Made by a program: the position numbers and the translations under genes
Notes under the pieces: model-generated
The model's database searches: none
What the model was told of the DNA's origin: nothing
Seen by the model: only the letters and a program-made list of their open reading frames with translations
Source: Bacillota bacterium
GTDB lineage: Bacteria > Bacillota > Dethiobacteria > SKNC01
Assembly (NCBI GenBank): GCA_007120745.1
Contig: SKNC01000050.1
Location: 1 to 15,948 of the forward strand
Length of the DNA stretch: 15,948 bases
Direction: 5' to 3'
Shown here: piece by piece, positions 6,932 to 13,612 of the stretch
Layout of the letters: the number at the start of each line of letters is the position of its first letter
Position numbering within the stretch: position 1 is the first letter of the stretch

Positions 6932-6959
6932 TTGTCACTTTTATAAGGCCTATTATTTT
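6932..6959 (+). promoter_or_regulatory. Candidate promoter for the antiporter-like gene
   Basis: TTGTCA (6932-6937), a 16-base spacer and TATTTT (6954-6959), about 33 bases before the ATG at 6992. The region is AT-rich, so chance matches are common. Confidence 0.3.
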
Positions 6960-6991
6960 TGTGCTTTTTATAAAGGAAGGAGGGGTCGTTT

Positions 6992-8485
6992 ATGCTGTGG
7001 CTGTTACCCTTGACCGCTGTGTTAATACCTGCTGTGGGGGCTGTAATCACAGGCTTTATAAAAGAAGAGGAGCATGCCGCTCGAAGTAAAGCGGCTGTAA
7101 TTACTGTTCTGGTTAGTTTTGTGGTAGTTCTCAGTATGGTGGGGAGAATTGCTTCCGGTGAAGCTATGGAAATGGTCTTTTTCAGCCTGGCAGGGGCGGA
7201 ATTTGTTTTGAGGGCCGACGCTTTTTCCGCTGTGTTTGCTTTGGTCTGCAGTACTCTATGGATTTTTAGCATCATTTACGCTACGGGGTATATGGAAGAA
7301 CATCGAAACCAGCGGCGCTTTTTTACCTTTTATGTGTTGAATCTGGGAGTGGCCTGCGGGATAGCTTTTGCAGGTAACTTGTTCACCCTGTTTATTTTTT
7401 ATAAACTGCTGACCCTGACCACCTTTCCCCTGGTAGCTCACAAACAGACAGAAGAAGCCCGGAAGGCAACACTGAATTATGTGTATTACTCGGTGGCCAG
7501 CGGAGCTATGATTCTCTATACGGTAATTGTTCTCCAGGGTCTCATGAACCAGGGGATAATCCCTCAGCTTACCTTCATCCCGGGGGGATTGGCAAATGGT
7601 ATTTCGCCCGATCTGGCATTTCATCTGACCCTGGCCTTCGCAATAGGGTTTTTAGGTTTTTCCGTTAAAGCGGCCATGATCCCCTTCCACGGCTGGCTTC
7701 CCGGTGCCATGGTAGCTGTGGCTCCGGTCAGCGCATTGTTTCACGCTGTGGCTGTAGTCAATACCGGGGTATTCGGCATCGTCCGACTGGTACACTATGT
7801 CTATGGTCCTGACTGGGTAGCGGCTTCGGGTTTATACCCGGCCCTGGTGTTTTTTGCTATTTTTACAATGATTGCAGGTTCCCTGCGGGCTCTGCAGCAG
7901 GACGAATTAAAGCTGCGGCTGGCCTACTCTACCATCAGCCAGATGGGATACCTTACTCTGGGCACCGTTCTTTTAATGCCCGCGGCCCTGACTGGAACCA
8001 TGCTTCACTTTTTCAACCATGCATTTTTAAAAATAACCCTGTTTTTCTGCGCGGGAATCATTATCAGCATGACCGGTAAAACCAGGATCAGCCAAATGGC
8101 GGGGATAGGAAGAAAATACCCCAGGACCATGAGGGCCTTTTCCATCGCTGCCCTGGGACTGATAGGGATTCCTCCCATCTGCGGTTATTTAATAAAGCTG
8201 TATTTATTGAGGGCAGGTTTGGAAATCGGGGGAGGAATTGAGACGGCAGTAATTATTTCCATAGTGCTTATCAGTGCTGTTTTAAACGCTGTCTACTATC
8301 TGCCTGTGGTAATTACAGCGTTTTGGGAAAAGAATGGTTTTGAGAAGGAAGAGAATCTGCCGGAAGAAAAACCCCTGCTTTTATATCCTGCCGTGGTTTT
8401 GGCCCTGTGCTGCATTCTTTTGGGGCTGTTCCCCGGTTTTACCACCATTCCTTTGGCAGAGCTGGTAGTCAACAGTATCTTTTAG
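6992..8485 (+). CDS. NuoN/MrpD-type proton-conducting membrane subunit, orphan, with altered key residues
   Basis: A 497-residue, very hydrophobic protein with about 14 predicted helices, in the family of antiporter-like subunits of complex I (NuoL/M/N), Mrp antiporters and membrane hydrogenases. The ATG at 6992 follows GGAAGGAGGGG. Family marks are GFSVKAAMIPFHGWLPGAM (K226, helix 7), SALFHAVAVV (H251), LAYSTISQMGY (310-320), NHAFLK (342-347) and GIPPICGYLIK (K402, helix 12). By my alignment from memory, the helix-5 glutamate (WE or YE in relatives, NuoM E144) is lysine here (K138, FIFYKLLTLTTFPLV), and the helix-8 lysine (NuoM K265) is asparagine (N257, VVNTGVFG). No other nuo, mrp or ech gene is nearby. 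It may pair with a complex elsewhere, or be a divergent or inactive subunit. Confidence 0.85.
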   Translation: MLWLLPLTAVLIPAVGAVITGFIKEEEHAARSKAAVITVLVSFVVVLSMVGRIASGEAMEMVFFSLAGAEFVLRADAFSAVFALVCSTLWIFSIIYATGYMEEHRNQRRFFTFYVLNLGVACGIAFAGNLFTLFIFYKLLTLTTFPLVAHKQTEEARKATLNYVYYSVASGAMILYTVIVLQGLMNQGIIPQLTFIPGGLANGISPDLAFHLTLAFAIGFLGFSVKAAMIPFHGWLPGAMVAVAPVSALFHAVAVVNTGVFGIVRLVHYVYGPDWVAASGLYPALVFFAIFTMIAGSLRALQQDELKLRLAYSTISQMGYLTLGTVLLMPAALTGTMLHFFNHAFLKITLFFCAGIIISMTGKTRISQMAGIGRKYPRTMRAFSIAALGLIGIPPICGYLIKLYLLRAGLEIGGGIETAVIISIVLISAVLNAVYYLPVVITAFWEKNGFEKEENLPEEKPLLLYPAVVLALCCILLGLFPGFTTIPLAELVVNSIF

Positions 8486-8490
8486 CCCGG

Positions 8491-8520
8491 TAAAAAACCT
8501 TAAAAATTTCTTTTAAGGTT
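8491..8520 (-). terminator. Terminator overlapping the end of the YdjC/ChbG gene
   Basis: AACCTTAAAA (8496-8505) pairs perfectly with TTTTAAGGTT (8511-8520) around ATTTC. Read on the minus strand the stem is followed by TTTTTTA, a good T-run, and the stem contains the gene's stop codon at 8500-8502. It may also help end the plus-strand antiporter gene, which stops at 8485. Confidence 0.65.
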
Positions 8521-9267
8521 ATTATAACTGATTAGTTGAATATCTAGACGGTGGATTACATTTTTTATCTCTGGAGAACACAAAATCTCCAGCTCTTTCC
8601 GGCGGGAGTCACGATAGGAACTTTCTGCTGAAAAGTCATTCATAAAGCCCGGGTGACACATCACTTCAACGGTGCCCCCTGGGCTCCTTTTGTTAATTTC
8701 CGTAAGCATGAAAATCAAGTTATCCAGCGTTGCCCCCTCTCCAAAAAACTCTTCTACGAAAATGTCCGGGGTAGGAATGTTTTCTTTACGGAAGCGTGTC
8801 AGGGTATTATGGTCCACATGCCTCAGAGGAATCCCATATTCATTGGCCATTTTAATCAGGACCTCCAGGACTACCGGATGAAACTGCAGGTGATGGTGTG
8901 CATCCATATGAGTTGGTTTAATCTTTAATTCATGAATTCTGTCCAGCTGAGCCTGGATTTCCCGGCTGACTTCTTCCTCTTTAATGTCCTGCTGGTAAAA
9001 ATGGTCAGGTTCCATGAAGAATCCGGCTTCGTTTAAAAGCCCGCGGACCTCACCTGCCGGTGATATGGGTTCTCCCCGGGTCAAATTCACGTGGAGCCCT
9101 ACACCCAGCTTCGGGTTCTGCAGGGCCAGCTCTGCCGCCTCCCCGGTGTATGGTTGGTTTGCCATTAAGGTGGTACTGGTAACAATCCCGTTTTGGAAAG
9201 CATGAACAATGCCCCCATTGATCCCCGGGTCATAACCAAAATCATCTGCGTTAACGATTAATTTCAT
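8500..9267 (-). CDS. YdjC/ChbG-family carbohydrate deacetylase
   Basis: A 255-residue YdjC-family enzyme. The ATG at 9267 is chosen because MKLIVNADDFG is the classic N-terminus and AAAGGAGA lies five bases upstream; the open frame continues 60 codons further but reads as non-coding. Metal and active-site motifs are NADDFG (D8, D9), GLHVNLT (H59), MDAHHHLQFHP (H124-H126, H130) and VMCHPG (H205). Characterised members remove acetyl groups from diacetylchitobiose (ChbG) or from hopanoid precursors (HpnK). No chitobiose or hopanoid gene is close, so the substrate is open. It has a promoter candidate at 9287-9315 and appears to be a single-gene unit, with a terminator built into its end. Confidence 0.88.
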   Translation of the reverse strand: MKLIVNADDFGYDPGINGGIVHAFQNGIVTSTTLMANQPYTGEAAELALQNPKLGVGLHVNLTRGEPISPAGEVRGLLNEAGFFMEPDHFYQQDIKEEEVSREIQAQLDRIHELKIKPTHMDAHHHLQFHPVVLEVLIKMANEYGIPLRHVDHNTLTRFRKENIPTPDIFVEEFFGEGATLDNLIFMLTEINKRSPGGTVEVMCHPGFMNDFSAESSYRDSRRKELEILCSPEIKNVIHRLDIQLISYNNLKRNF

Positions 9268-9286
9268 GAGAATCTCCTTTACGTTT

Positions 9287-9315
9287 ATAATATGTGTATT
9301 GTACCTTGTATTCAA
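9287..9315 (-). promoter_or_regulatory. Candidate sigma-A promoter for the YdjC/ChbG gene
   Basis: On the minus strand TTGAAT (9315-9310), a 17-base spacer and TATTAT (9292-9287). Transcription would start near 9280, immediately before or within the AAAGGAGA ribosome site, giving an unusually short leader of about 13 bases before the ATG at 9267. Confidence 0.45.
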
Positions 9316-9431
9316 CAAAATGAGTATACCAAATCGGCAGTAAATTTGCATCCCAAACAGCAGCTCAACAGCGCCCCACTCTTCCCCTACCTTAGCTTTG
9401 CTTAGAGAAGGGCATTCTCGTTTAAATAATA

Positions 9432-9461
9432 AAGCCGCAGGGAGCATGCTCCCTGCGGCTT
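9432..9461 (-). terminator. 30-bp perfect palindrome, terminator of the MFS gene
   Basis: AAGCCGCAGGGAGCA followed by its exact reverse complement gives a GC-rich stem. On the minus strand it is followed by TATTATTTAAA, and it lies about 90 bases after the transporter's stop at 9550. The perfect symmetry means it could also act as a protein-binding site, but termination is the simplest reading. Confidence 0.65.
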
Positions 9462-9549
9462 ATATGACTATTTTCTGTTAAGTCTTTCCTGTTAAAAAGC
9501 AATATATGCGTGTTTATTTCAACAAATTACCCCTAATTAAACACGGTTA

Positions 9550-10815
9550 TTAAGAACTGGCAGTGACCGGTTCTTCTTCGTGAATCTCTTTGGGAGCTTT
9601 CATGGTTACGGCCAGGATAATACCTACTACGCTGAGGACAGCAGAGATGGTATAGCTTAAACCGTATGTTCCGGTCATATCCCTTACAATACCTCCTACC
9701 AGCGGGCCGAAGACACCGCCGCCGCCCCAGGCGGTAAATACCAGGCCGTAGTTAACGCCCAGGTTTTTAACACCGAAATAGTTGGCGGTAATGGCCGGGA
9801 ATATGGTAAGCATCCCACCAAAGGCAAAGGCCACCAGGGAGGTGCCAATAAACAGGGGAACAGCTGTGCTAAATGTTCCAAACAGGGCGAAAACAACAAC
9901 TTGAAGTACGAACATCATAATCAGGGTATTTTTAGCTCCGATTTTGTCCCCGATAATACCGCATCCAATCCGTCCGGCCCAGTTGAAAAGAGCGTAGACA
10001 GAAATAAGCCAGAAGGCCAGGTCGTCGGACAGCAGTGCCTGTTCCAATCCAATGGAACGAAGCTGGCCGATGATCAGTAAGCCCGCAAAAGTACCGATAC
10101 AGAACATGGCCCATAAACCGAAGAATTGAGGCGTCTTTACCATCTGCTTGTAATCCCAATCCACCAGCACGCCCTTGGCTTTTGCTTGAAACTTGTGGGC
10201 AATGCTTTCAGGGGGGGGCTCAGGAATATATCCTGGCGGGGGATTAGAAATCAGCTGTGCCAGGACAACAATTACGATACCGTAAGCAATACCCAGGATG
10301 ATAAAGGTTTGTGCCAACCCGTATTGAGCCAGGAGAAACCTGGATAAAGGGGCTACATAAATACCGGCCAGTCCAAATCCACTGACCACAATACCGGAAA
10401 TCAACCCTCTTTTATGAGGTCCAAACCATTTTACCGCAGCGGGAGTCGGGGCAGCATAACCAAATCCCATGGCCAGACCAAAAATGATACCAAAGGAAAT
10501 GGATAAACCTACCGGGGTAATTAAGTACCCGGACAGAACTAACCCCACCAGGGCAGCTATCCCTGCGGCAATGATAACCTTCCTGGGGCCAATCTGGTCT
10601 TGAAGACGACCGCCGGGAACCATAGAGGTGGCAAAAATAAAACAAGCAATCATGTAAGGAATCTGTGACTGGGTTGCCGTCCAGTTATAGGGTTCGGCTA
10701 CCAGGACTCCCTGGAAAGCACCCCAGGAATAAAGCACACCCAGGGCCAGGTTGATACCCATCCCTGCCAGCGCTACAATCCATCCCCGGTTTTCTTTAGT
10801 TTGAGTATTAGACAT
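9550..10815 (-). CDS. MFS transporter, oxalate/formate antiporter (OxlT)-like family
   Basis: A 421-residue major facilitator protein with about 12 hydrophobic segments. The ATG at 10815 is chosen because GAGGAG lies seven bases upstream; an in-frame ATG 60 bases earlier has no site. OxlT-type features are GWIVALAGMGINLALGVLYSWG at the N-terminus, GGRLQDQIGPRK (68-79) and GRIGCGIIGDKIGAK (281-295), the two MFS motif-A loops. By alignment from memory, R282 matches OxlT R272, but the OxlT lysine in helix 11 (K355) is replaced by W363 (FTAWGGGG). Oxalate exchange is therefore doubtful, and a monocarboxylate such as lactate or formate is more likely. No oxalate-decarboxylation genes are present. 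Transcribed alone, away from the AT-rich gap. Confidence 0.83.
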   Translation of the reverse strand: MSNTQTKENRGWIVALAGMGINLALGVLYSWGAFQGVLVAEPYNWTATQSQIPYMIACFIFATSMVPGGRLQDQIGPRKVIIAAGIAALVGLVLSGYLITPVGLSISFGIIFGLAMGFGYAAPTPAAVKWFGPHKRGLISGIVVSGFGLAGIYVAPLSRFLLAQYGLAQTFIILGIAYGIVIVVLAQLISNPPPGYIPEPPPESIAHKFQAKAKGVLVDWDYKQMVKTPQFFGLWAMFCIGTFAGLLIIGQLRSIGLEQALLSDDLAFWLISVYALFNWAGRIGCGIIGDKIGAKNTLIMMFVLQVVVFALFGTFSTAVPLFIGTSLVAFAFGGMLTIFPAITANYFGVKNLGVNYGLVFTAWGGGGVFGPLVGGIVRDMTGTYGLSYTISAVLSVVGIILAVTMKAPKEIHEEEPVTASS

Positions 10816-11557
10816 AACTTCACTCCTCTTCTCTAAGTTAAGTAAAAAAACATTGTGAACTAAATCCTGCTGCATTTACTGCATTCAAAGCTTTTCGCTG
10901 CCGTATAAATATAACCATTTGATAATATAATAAAGAAAACTTTGTAAGAACTTGATAATACCAAAGGCCGGGCTGCAGCAAACCCGGGTAATGCAGCTTA
11001 AGTTACTTATTTCAAATATTTTCGGGAAACACCCCCTAATACATCATTACTCGAAATATTAATATGAAACAGTATTTCCATTTACCAGGCTTGATTTTAA
11101 ATATAGTAGAATAAATCATATATTCCTTCAAATTCCTAAGCCTATCACCCCCTGGAAGAATTTATTAAAAAAAATTAATAGAACTGACAAAAGAAATACT
11201 TTGAAATATTCAGAAAATTGAAAAAAGTTAACAACATGTACTTTTCAGGAGATAGATATATAATAAATACGTATACAAGTTTCGATATATTTTATTTTCG
11301 ATTTTTTACTGCCAAAAACCTTCCTTGTTATAAACTTCGTAAAAATATAAATATTAAAAATATTAAAAATGTTGAGAAAATTCAGAACATTAAAGCTGCC
11401 AGTCACCGTTTTCCCTGAAAAAAACAGCGTTTTTTTTAAATTTGCCAGGTTAATGATAATGGATAGGTAAATCAGCAATTTAATTTTTTCTACATATTTA
11501 TCTCTAGATATAAAAATACTAAAAATAATTCAAACTATGTACAGGAGGAATATTAGA
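10816..11557. other. 742-bp AT-rich intergenic region between the MFS and Dps genes
   Basis: The longest gap in the window, very AT-rich, and the divergent control region for the MFS and Dps genes. Two overlapping open frames here (11218-11418 plus, 11245-11478 minus) have low-complexity Ile/Lys/Asn-rich translations and no ribosome sites, so they are not called. A GC-rich patch at 10968-10998 can fold two ways (CCGGG with CCCGG, or GCTGCA with TGCAGC). A Fur/PerR-like half site TGATAAT lies at 11454-11460. No promoter could be assigned with confidence. Confidence 0.6.
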
Positions 11558-12217
11558 ATGGATCAACTGGATGTAAATAAAGATAAGCAAAAAATGAATC
11601 TTCCCGGAATGAAACCTGATCATCCCATGGTAAAAAGGCAGGAGCCGCAAACCGTTAAGGGCTCCGGCATAAGCCTGCCCCATGAGATTCGCATGGAAAT
11701 GGCTCAGAAACTGGATGAACACAATTGTGCCCTGCATGTGGCCCTTCACCAGTACAATAAGCACCACTGGCTGACGGAGGGACCGGAATCCTTTCTTTCC
11801 CTGCATCACCTGCTGGATGAACATGTAGAAAAAACCGTAGAACACATTGACAAAATAGGTGAAAGAATTGCTCGTCTGGGCGGAATTCCCACGGCTCATC
11901 CGGTAACTCAACACGAGCTGTCTTATCTCAAGCATGAAGCAGAAGGACGTTACACCATGAGGGATATGCTTAGAAATGACCTGGAGCACGAAATGAAATT
12001 ACAGCAGAAAATGAGAGAACAGATTCAACGGGCCCATGACCTTCAGGATTTTGGAACGGTTGAAGCGCTAGAAGAAATTCTGTTAAACAGGGAAGACCTG
12101 GCCTATCACCTGTACAGTGTCCTGGAGGAGGATACTCTGGTCCGGGGTATAGAGCATGTATTTGACAAGGAGAAAATCGGAAACCGAAAAGCTACGGATA
12201 AAACACCGCTGCAGTAA
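11558..12217 (+). CDS. Dps-family mini-ferritin with extended tails
   Basis: A 219-residue ferritin-like protein starting at ATG 11558 after AGGAGG. The central region matches Dps: HHWLTEG (H70, W71), SFLSLHH (H83) and HIDKIGERIARLGGIP (D98, E102). H70, H83, D98 and E102 correspond to the intersubunit ferroxidase ligands (H51, H63, D78 and E82 in E. coli Dps), with one extra residue between the first two. Dps proteins oxidise and store iron using peroxide and can coat DNA. This one is longer than the usual 150-180 residues: about 45 polar residues precede the first helix (Lys/Met/Pro-rich) and a charged tail of about 20 follows the last. Adding Dps to the superoxide reductase and Fe-S genes nearby fits iron and oxidant defence. 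Confidence 0.85.
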   Translation: MDQLDVNKDKQKMNLPGMKPDHPMVKRQEPQTVKGSGISLPHEIRMEMAQKLDEHNCALHVALHQYNKHHWLTEGPESFLSLHHLLDEHVEKTVEHIDKIGERIARLGGIPTAHPVTQHELSYLKHEAEGRYTMRDMLRNDLEHEMKLQQKMREQIQRAHDLQDFGTVEALEEILLNREDLAYHLYSVLEEDTLVRGIEHVFDKEKIGNRKATDKTPLQ

Positions 12218-12275
12218 AGGTTGAGCTATGCCTGGCACCCGGGTAGAAAGAATAATGTATTCCAAAATTCTAAAT

Positions 12276-12295
12276 TTTAAACCTGCAGGTTTAAA
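12276..12295. repeat. 20-bp perfect palindrome
   Basis: TTTAAACCTGCAGGTTTAAA is exactly self-complementary. It has no T-run after it and sits before a separate terminator hairpin, about 60 bases past the Dps stop. It may be an operator, a second 3' hairpin, or chance. Confidence 0.9.
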
Positions 12296-12304
12296 TGTGA
12301 ATAT

Positions 12305-12344
12305 AAAAGCCTTTGAGTGTTGATAAAACCCTTTAAAGGCTTTT
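12305..12344 (+). terminator. Terminator of the Dps gene
   Basis: AAAAGCCTTT (12305-12314) pairs perfectly with AAAGGCTTTT (12335-12344) around a 20-base loop, ending in TTTTCT. The stem is moderately AT-rich and the loop is large. Confidence 0.55.
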
Positions 12345-12470
12345 CTACATGCAATCAAGACCGCAAACCCATATCAGGTTGCATGACCTTTCTTTATCTG
12401 GTAAAGTTTTCTTACCACGGATAATTTTTTTATCAAAACAGACATTTATTTTCAAATTACGAAAGACCAA

Positions 12471-12498
12471 AGGTTTTGTCATGTAAAACCGAAAACCT
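12471..12498 (+). promoter_or_regulatory. Alternative hairpins in the acpS leader
   Basis: AGGTTTT (12471-12477) can pair with AAAACC (12485-12490, six pairs, seven-base loop) or with AAAACCT (12492-12498, seven pairs, larger loop). The two partners are direct repeats separated by one G. The second fold ends five bases before the AAAGGG ribosome site at 12503-12508, so it could affect translation. Confidence 0.35.
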
Positions 12499-12518
12499 GC
12501 CCAAAGGGTAAATTATAA

Positions 12519-12908
12519 ATGAACGGATGTGAAGACTTGGTCAAGGGAATTGGAATTGATATTGTTGAAGTCAACAGGATCAAGAAAATATATGAAAGAT
12601 ATCCCCTGAGGATGAGAGCCCGTATTCTCACCCAACGGGAACAAGAATATGTTTTCTCCAAAAAAAACCCCTGGCCAAACCTGGCAGGCAGATTTGCAGC
12701 CAAGGAAGCTGTGATGAAATCCCTGGGTGCAGGTTGGGGAAAAACAGGATTCCGGGAGATAGAAATTTTTAATGACCAGACCGGCAAACCCCACGTTTTA
12801 CTCAGCGGTAAGGCTGCATTACGTTCAAAACAACTGGGGATTTCAAAGATATGGCTATCTATTTCTCATGATGGAAAATATGCCATTGCTCAGGCTTTCG
12901 CCGAATAA
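12519..12908 (+). CDS. acpS: Holo-[acyl-carrier-protein] synthase (AcpS)
   Basis: A 129-residue AcpS that transfers 4'-phosphopantetheine from CoA to the serine of acyl carrier protein in the cytosol, making it active for fatty-acid synthesis. Signatures are GIGIDIVEVNRI (D14 binds magnesium), GRFAAKEAVMKSLG (E63, K62) and WLSISHDGKYAIAQAF (H117). The ATG at 12519 follows AAAGGG at ten bases. A TTG at 12537 would give the more usual MVKGIGIDIV N-terminus but has no good ribosome site, so the first six residues are uncertain. In many Firmicutes acpS is followed directly by NAD(P)HX epimerase; here that gene lies about 2.8 kb downstream, past the isc genes. Confidence 0.93.
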   Translation: MNGCEDLVKGIGIDIVEVNRIKKIYERYPLRMRARILTQREQEYVFSKKNPWPNLAGRFAAKEAVMKSLGAGWGKTGFREIEIFNDQTGKPHVLLSGKAALRSKQLGISKIWLSISHDGKYAIAQAFAE

Positions 12909-12950
12909 TGCCGCAGCGGGAACGATAGATAGAAATTCTCAGCATAGATA

Positions 12951-12977
12951 TTGACACATAAAAGTGCTTCTGATAAT
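12951..12977 (+). promoter_or_regulatory. Promoter of the rrf2-iscS-iscU operon
   Basis: A consensus TTGACA at 12951-12956 is followed by GATAAT at 12972-12977 (15-base spacer), or TAATCT at 12974-12979 (17 bases). Transcription would start near 12984, leaving a leader of about 120 bases. The 25-bp palindrome at 12985-13009 begins right at this start. Confidence 0.55.
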
Positions 12978-12984
12978 CTATTTT

Positions 12985-13009
12985 ATATCAGAGTAAATTA
13001 CTCAGATAT
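12985..13009. promoter_or_regulatory. 25-bp palindrome, likely Rrf2/IscR operator
   Basis: ATATC-A-GAGTAA-A-TTACTC-A-GATAT: 11 of 12 symmetric pairs match. Its length and layout match the E. coli IscR type-1 consensus (ATA at one end, TAT at the other, GACT and AGTC as half-site cores, AT-rich centre), with G/C swapped in the cores (GAGT, ACTC); about 20 of 25 positions agree. It sits at the expected transcription start of the gene that encodes an Rrf2 protein with candidate cluster cysteines, so binding there should repress. Confidence 0.65.
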
Positions 13010-13107
13010 TTTTTATGACTGCAATCCCGAGTTAAATGCTAAGAATTTAAGAAATGTTTTTACGCTGGGCAAAGCTTTTAAAAATTATAAAACGGGGTGC
13101 TTTTTTT

Positions 13108-13533
13108 GTGAAATTAACAACCAAAGGAGAATATGGAGTCCGGGCCATGGTGGTTCTGGCGTTAAATTTTAGGGACGGCCCAACATCCATCAGGGAAATC
13201 GCCCAAAGGGAAAAAATTTCTCCCCAGTACCTGGAACAGATTTTTCTGGATTTGAGAAAAGCTGAGCTGGTCAGCAGTGTCAGGGGTGCCAGGGGTGGCT
13301 ATAAACTGGCCAGGTCTCCTTCAGAAATTAAGATAGGTGACGTGGTCAGGGCTCTGGAAGGGCCTATTGCTCCCATGGAATGTGTGGCGGAGGGTTCAGA
13401 GGCTTCCTGCTGTGAAAGGACCCAGGAATGTTTAACCCGGGGAGTTTGGGAAAAGCTAAGGGACAGAATGAACGAAGTTTTAGATGATATCACCCTGGAA
13501 GATATGATCAGCAGTAGAAATATAAACAATTAA
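13108..13533 (+). CDS. iscR: Rrf2-family regulator, IscR-like with candidate Fe-S cysteines
   Basis: A 141-residue Rrf2 protein. The GTG at 13108 gives the family's usual MKLTTKGEYGVRAM start, with GGGGTG eight bases upstream; 18 further upstream codons in frame read as non-coding. The winged helix spans about 1-65, with recognition region SPQYLEQIFLDLRKAELVSSVRGARGGY (39-65). Cysteines C92, C101, C102 and C108 lie where IscR has C92, C98 and C104, so a [2Fe-2S] cluster is plausible although the first spacing is longer (C-x8-C-C-x5-C). CymR-type cysteine regulators lack this cluster motif. It is followed by iscS and iscU, so it likely senses cluster supply and represses its own operon through the site at 12985-13009. 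Confidence 0.88.
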   Translation: MKLTTKGEYGVRAMVVLALNFRDGPTSIREIAQREKISPQYLEQIFLDLRKAELVSSVRGARGGYKLARSPSEIKIGDVVRALEGPIAPMECVAEGSEASCCERTQECLTRGVWEKLRDRMNEVLDDITLEDMISSRNINN

Positions 13534-13612
13534 GAACAATATTAACCATAGAATTAAGCCCGGTAAAAATCTTATAACAACTCATGGTATCAGCGTAAGG
13601 AGGTTAACTGGT

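Larger units (their letters stand above)
6477..6991. other. Intergenic region between dfx and the antiporter gene
   Basis: About 515 bases with no credible gene. It holds the rest of the tandem repeat, the dfx terminator, then AT-rich sequence. A small hairpin TTTTCAG (6852-6858) with CTGAAAA (6865-6871) and a promoter candidate at 6932-6959 are the only further structures I see. Confidence 0.6.
12218..12518. other. Intergenic region between Dps and acpS
   Basis: About 300 bases with no gene. It holds a 20-bp perfect palindrome (12276-12295), a terminator-like hairpin (12305-12344), and, just before acpS, one arm (12471-12477) with two possible partner arms (12485-12490 and 12492-12498). Confidence 0.6.

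Noticed and set aside
8500..9447. Longer 315-residue version of the YdjC/ChbG protein
   Set aside because: The extra 60 residues precede the classic MKLIVNADDFG start, have no ribosome site, and would read across the promoter candidate at 9287-9315.
11218..11478. Two opposing small frames in the AT-rich gap
   Set aside because: Both are low-complexity Ile/Asn/Lys/Phe translations with no ribosome site, as expected by chance in AT-rich DNA.
13070..13107. Attenuator before rrf2 from AAAGC/GCTTT and the T-run at 13101
   Set aside because: Only five pairs with a loop of about 30 bases, and the T-run lies in the ribosome-site spacer; too weak to call.
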